Part shown: piece by piece, positions 60,373 to 64,000 of the stretch
How positions within the stretch are numbered: the first letter of the stretch is position 1
Layout: each line of letters starts with the position of its first letter
Source: Syngnathus acus
Lineage: Eukaryota > Chordata > Actinopteri > Syngnathiformes > Syngnathidae
DNA: 64,000 nt
Direction: 5' to 3'
Assembly (NCBI RefSeq): GCF_901709675.1
Contig: NC_051106.1
Location: 1,994,001 to 2,058,000, forward strand
Notes under the pieces: generated by a model
Database searches by the model: none
What the model was told of the DNA's origin: nothing
What the model saw: only the letters and a program-made list of their open reading frames with translations
Position numbers and translations under genes: made by a program

Positions 60373-62889
60373 AAATTGCTAATAATTCTGTGCGATTTTA
60401 AGGTAAATTGCTCCATTGGGATATGTAAGTCTATAAAGTGATCTGTTATTGTTTTTCGGGGGTGATATTTTATGTATCAAATGTATTGGAGCGGTATCGG
60501 TACTTGGTATCGATATCTACTAGAGAATTAAGTACTCGTAAAGGTGACGCTACATACATTTGAGTGACTGGCTTTTGCCGTACCGGGTCTTGTTGAATGA
60601 GTGCTAAACCAGGCCAAGCCCTCTCCGGCAAATAAACATTCACCGGACTGGACTCCATGACGCCGCTTCACTGCTGACATGAATCATCAATTTGAAAAAA
60701 GATGACACACTCGCGCACTCGCGAGAACCTCTCTCGCTAAACTGAGATGTTTTCATCATGTCCGGCGTGACAAGCAAGAAGACCCAGTAGTGGTCCGTGT
60801 AATGATCTCAGAATGAAAAGAAGCAGATGTTCCCACGCGCGCCCGCGTGCACAGAGCAGGTTTCATTCAAAGAGTCAACGTCCTTATCGGCCACGCCGGT
60901 CGTAAGTTACTGTACTTTATCATCACGGGATCCATCTGTAGCAGATTCACTTTTAAAAGCAAGTGAACTGAGAGAGAGGGGCGTTTTCTGTCAGCTCACA
61001 GGCTCATTGGACCGAGAGTCTGTCAATAAATAAAATAGGCCTTGGTATGTTTTAGATTTTGCTGACACTAATGGCTGTCAGGTAAGAATCAAGTGCGTCT
61101 TTACATGCTTCACTTTGAAGTGCGCGAGCGCTCGTTTGACACGACGCCACTGGGAGCAACTTAAAGTCGGACTAATGCTGAACCCGACGTGCACTTGTAC
61201 GCTGTGGAAAAATACATTTGAATGTTTATTATTTTTTTATGTTATTTTTTTGTTTAATGCCTTGTAAACAATTCATGAAAATTCGACTGAAATATCTTCA
61301 AATGCCAGGATTGTAATGTATATATTTTTTGTTATTACCTTTTTAAAGTACTTCAATTTTATAAAATTATAGTTGTAGGACAAGTATGTTAAAATAGCCT
61401 TAATTTACTGTACTTTATGATTCATGTTGATCAATCTGAGAATGATAAAAATCAATATGAAATTACATATAGCGGCCAAAACTCAAAATAAATATAAATT
61501 AAATCTGGTCATTTCTAATCAGCTTCACACAGAAGCCAGAACAAACAGATAGCATATTTTATCCTTTTTAGGCTTCTTTTTCATGAAGTCATGCGCGTTC
61601 ATTTGTTGAACATTCTCTGCTAATTTCTGACGACAACGATTGTTCACATTTCCCCGGGAACTCGTAATGAGATGATAAATCTTGCGGGTTTATTATTGCA
61701 CATGCAATGAGCGCTTACTCCAATAACAAGCCGCTTGTGATGAGGGACTCTGATGAAGGTGAGTGGGGAGCGGGTGCAGCACCATATCGGCCATTTTTAG
61801 CCAGGCCTCAACAGATGCACGTATAGTTGTGCATCTGTCAAAAGATGGACAAAATATTGTGTATACACGTCCTCTCCGTCATCATTATTATGAAGAGGAT
61901 ATAGTGGTCCCCGGTTCAGATTAAGAAAAAAAAAAAAAAAAAAAAATCAACCTGGCTTCCAAAATATGAGGTCATCACTGCGCACATCTGTCTCCAACAT
62001 GTCCGCCGGGAGTTCAATCACGGCCGAGCCAAACACGCACACGATTGTTTCTGGAAATAAATATTAGCCCTAATTCGCCCTGTGATTGGCGCTCGGCGCT
62101 TCCTGGCAGTTGAGGGGAACACACACACATACACACACACACTCTTGCGCGCACGCACACACTCTAGGGCTGAGAGATGATCCAGATTAATCAATTATTT
62201 TAAATGTTTTTGTCAGAATTATTTTGGATTTTTGAAGTCGATTTTTCGTAGTGTCCGCTACACACACAAACAACACGGCAGTGAACAAAGATGAATTTGT
62301 TTACAAAAGCATTCCCTTCAGCTAATCAAGTAATTGGGACTTTTCAGACACCATTATTGTTTTTTATTTTGTTTTTTGTTTTGTTAAAGCGAGCCCCTTT
62401 AGTGAGTTTTTCCCCAAAAAAGTGATGAATAAGCTTTATTTCTGAAGAAATGATGCCGAGACATGATTTACCGCGAAATGAAAAGAGAACCTGCTGGCAA
62501 CAGGCAATTTGACGGCTAAATCTTTACAAATTTAAAAATGTAAATTTATTCAGGATCCCGTTACGTATGTTAAACTACAGACTTCAGAAGTAGTTCTACG
62601 GTATGTTAGGTTTAGCGCTGGAAGCTTTTCAAGACCCTGCGACAAATAAGAGCACTTGTTTTGTTTTAACAAGTACACGGCTGTGATATCACCAGGATAT
62701 TATTATGAGCGTGACCCAAAGCATCGAACCTCTACAAAACAGCAACTTCGACTGCTGTGAATCTACCACCACCTTATGGACATTTGGGGAATGAAGTCAA
62801 GTACATTAAAAAATAAAAAACGCCTTTACAATTGACATAAATAACTATCACGAAGAAACGTAAAAAAAGCAAAGAGACACTATGGCCAA

Positions 62890-62898
<9 letters not shown>
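60373..62898. other. slc25a21 intron 1, between LINE and MITE
   Basis: No gene was recognised. Includes an A run (61926-61946), short CA tracts (62120-62160) and AT-rich DNA. A patch at about 61600-61760 with TAATGAG and TTTATTATTGCAC-type motifs could be regulatory, on composition only. Confidence 0.5.

Positions 62899-62961
<63 letters not shown>
62899..62961. repeat. (TA)n(CA)n microsatellite
   Basis: A (TA)n run passes into (CA)n, which abuts the MITE beginning at 62962. Confidence 0.95.
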
Positions 62962-62968
<7 letters not shown>

Positions 62969-63294
62969 CCCTCGTTTATCGCGGATAATTGGTTCCAAAA
63001 TCCACCCGCGATAAGTGAAATCCGCGAAGTACGGTCACCAACAAGAAGTACTGGGCAGGCTAACGAGTTAGCGGAAAGATGCTGATTCGCGATCGTGCTA
63101 ACACGCGAAAACGGACTTCTAAAGGAATGTAAACGAACATTTGGAGCAATACTACGTTGTCCTAAAGGGTAGACATATGTTTCCTCAATTTAGAAGTTTT
63201 ATTTTAACTTTTAAATGTTTTTTTAATTTGGAAAAAAAATCCGCGATGTAGTGAAGCCACGATAAACGAAACGCGAAGTAGCAAGGGATCACTG
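62962..63294. mobile_element. Tc1/mariner-type MITE (Tigger/pogo-like)
   Basis: It starts CAGTAATCCCTCGTTTATCG and ends AGCAAGGGATCACTG, imperfect terminal inverted repeats, with further inverted similarity inside (CGCGGAT and ATCCGCG). The right end is followed by TA, the usual target dinucleotide. The left end abuts the (CA)n tract. At 333 bp it has no coding capacity. Superfamily placement is inferred from terminal style. Confidence 0.65.
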
Positions 63295-63522
63295 TATATA
63301 CACATATTTAAAAAACATTTTTTTTTTCAGTAAAAGTCAACTAAAAGAGGACTTCTCTAATATGCAGGTACCAGTTTGGAAAAGAACACCACAAGCAAAC
63401 AAAAGTCTTTTGAATACATTTCATGCTACATTACATACGATGGATAAAAACGAACTTCAAACAAAAAGGGTGAAGTCCAAAAAGAGGAAGCCAAACTAAC
63501 CAAAACACAAAGATGCAACACA

Positions 63523-63842
63523 AGATTAAGATTAAAGATTAAAGTCCCAATGATCGTCACACACACACCTGGGTGTGGTGAAATTTGTCCTCTGCATTTA
63601 ACCCATCCCCGTGTGATTTTAATCCATCCCCTGGGGGAGAGGGGAGCAGTGAGCAGCAGCGGTGCCGCGCTCGGGAATCAGTTGGTGATCTAACCCCCCA
63701 ATTCCAACCCTTAATGCTGAGTGCCAAGCAGGGAGGCAATGGGTCCCATTTTTACAGTCTTTGGTATGACCCGGCCGGGGTTTGAACCCACAACCTTCCA
63801 GTCTCAGGGCGGACACTCTACCACTAGGCCACTGAGATGGCA
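63523..63842 (-). mobile_element. tRNA-derived SINE
   Basis: On the minus strand it begins with a tRNA-like head: A box TGGCCTAGTGGTAGAGTG, B box GGTTCAAACCC about 40 bp on. A body with CACTGCTCCCCTCTCCCCC and GGGTTAAATGCAGAGGAC follows, a pattern familiar from many teleost genomes. It ends in a TTAATC-type tail at 63545-63523. Confidence 0.85.
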
Positions 63843-64000
63843 CACACAATGTACCATTGTAAAATGCTGTAATGCTCTTTGGTCGTTAAGCCTTATAAAA
63901 TACATAACATTTTTTCATAGTGAAGCTTACAGATTGTCTTATTATGTGAATACAACGAAGCAGATGAACGCAAAAAAAATCTGTGCAAGCAAGGAAACAA
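63843..64000. other. intronic flank, nothing recognised
   Basis: AT-rich sequence up to the window edge. Exon 1 of slc25a21 is not visible here. Confidence 0.5.

Overview
The window is vertebrate nuclear DNA, almost certainly from a teleost fish. It has large introns with GT-AG splice sites, long (CA)n/(TG)n microsatellites, an RTE/Rex3-like LINE ending in a (GATG)n tail, and a fish-type tRNA-derived SINE. It covers the developmental locus NKX2-8(nkx2.9)-PAX9-SLC25A21 in the same order and orientations as in tetrapods: nkx2.9 minus, pax9 plus, slc25a21 minus. The species cannot be fixed from this sequence.

Layout. Positions 998-2806 hold nkx2.9: two coding exons, a TATA box directly downstream of a 17-base G run, and a candidate poly(A) signal. 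Positions 2830-7190 are intergenic and contain a (TG)n tract and an apparent solo LTR (4073-4746). Positions 7190-13638 hold pax9: a promoter with two CCAAT boxes, a four-base coding exon 1 (ATGG), a complete paired-domain exon 2 with the octapeptide, and a divergent last exon. The expected exon between these last two was not found. Pax9 intron 1 is largely a decayed tandem array with a unit of about 65 bp. Positions 13639-17175 separate the convergent 3' ends of pax9 and slc25a21 and include an old tandem duplication.

Positions 17176-30125 carry nine exons of slc25a21, the mitochondrial 2-oxodicarboxylate carrier. They join in phase and encode all but about the first 24 residues. The first coding exon was not seen, so 30126-64000 is read as part of intron 1 (at least 33.9 kb). 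That intron holds repeats, candidate regulatory patches, an RTE-clade LINE with an uninterrupted 1059-codon ORF (57160-60339) antisense to the host gene, a Tigger/pogo-like MITE and a tRNA-derived SINE.

nkx2.9 and pax9 encode developmental transcription factors of neural and pharyngeal/axial tissue. slc25a21 is a metabolic gene whose introns are thought to hold regulatory elements for its neighbours, which would explain the conserved linkage. No new enzymatic or defence system was found. The most notable points are the missing pax9 exon, the repeat array in pax9 intron 1, a 66-bp palindrome 40 bp downstream of an slc25a21 exon whose acceptor abuts a (TG/CG)n microsatellite, and the intact LINE ORF.
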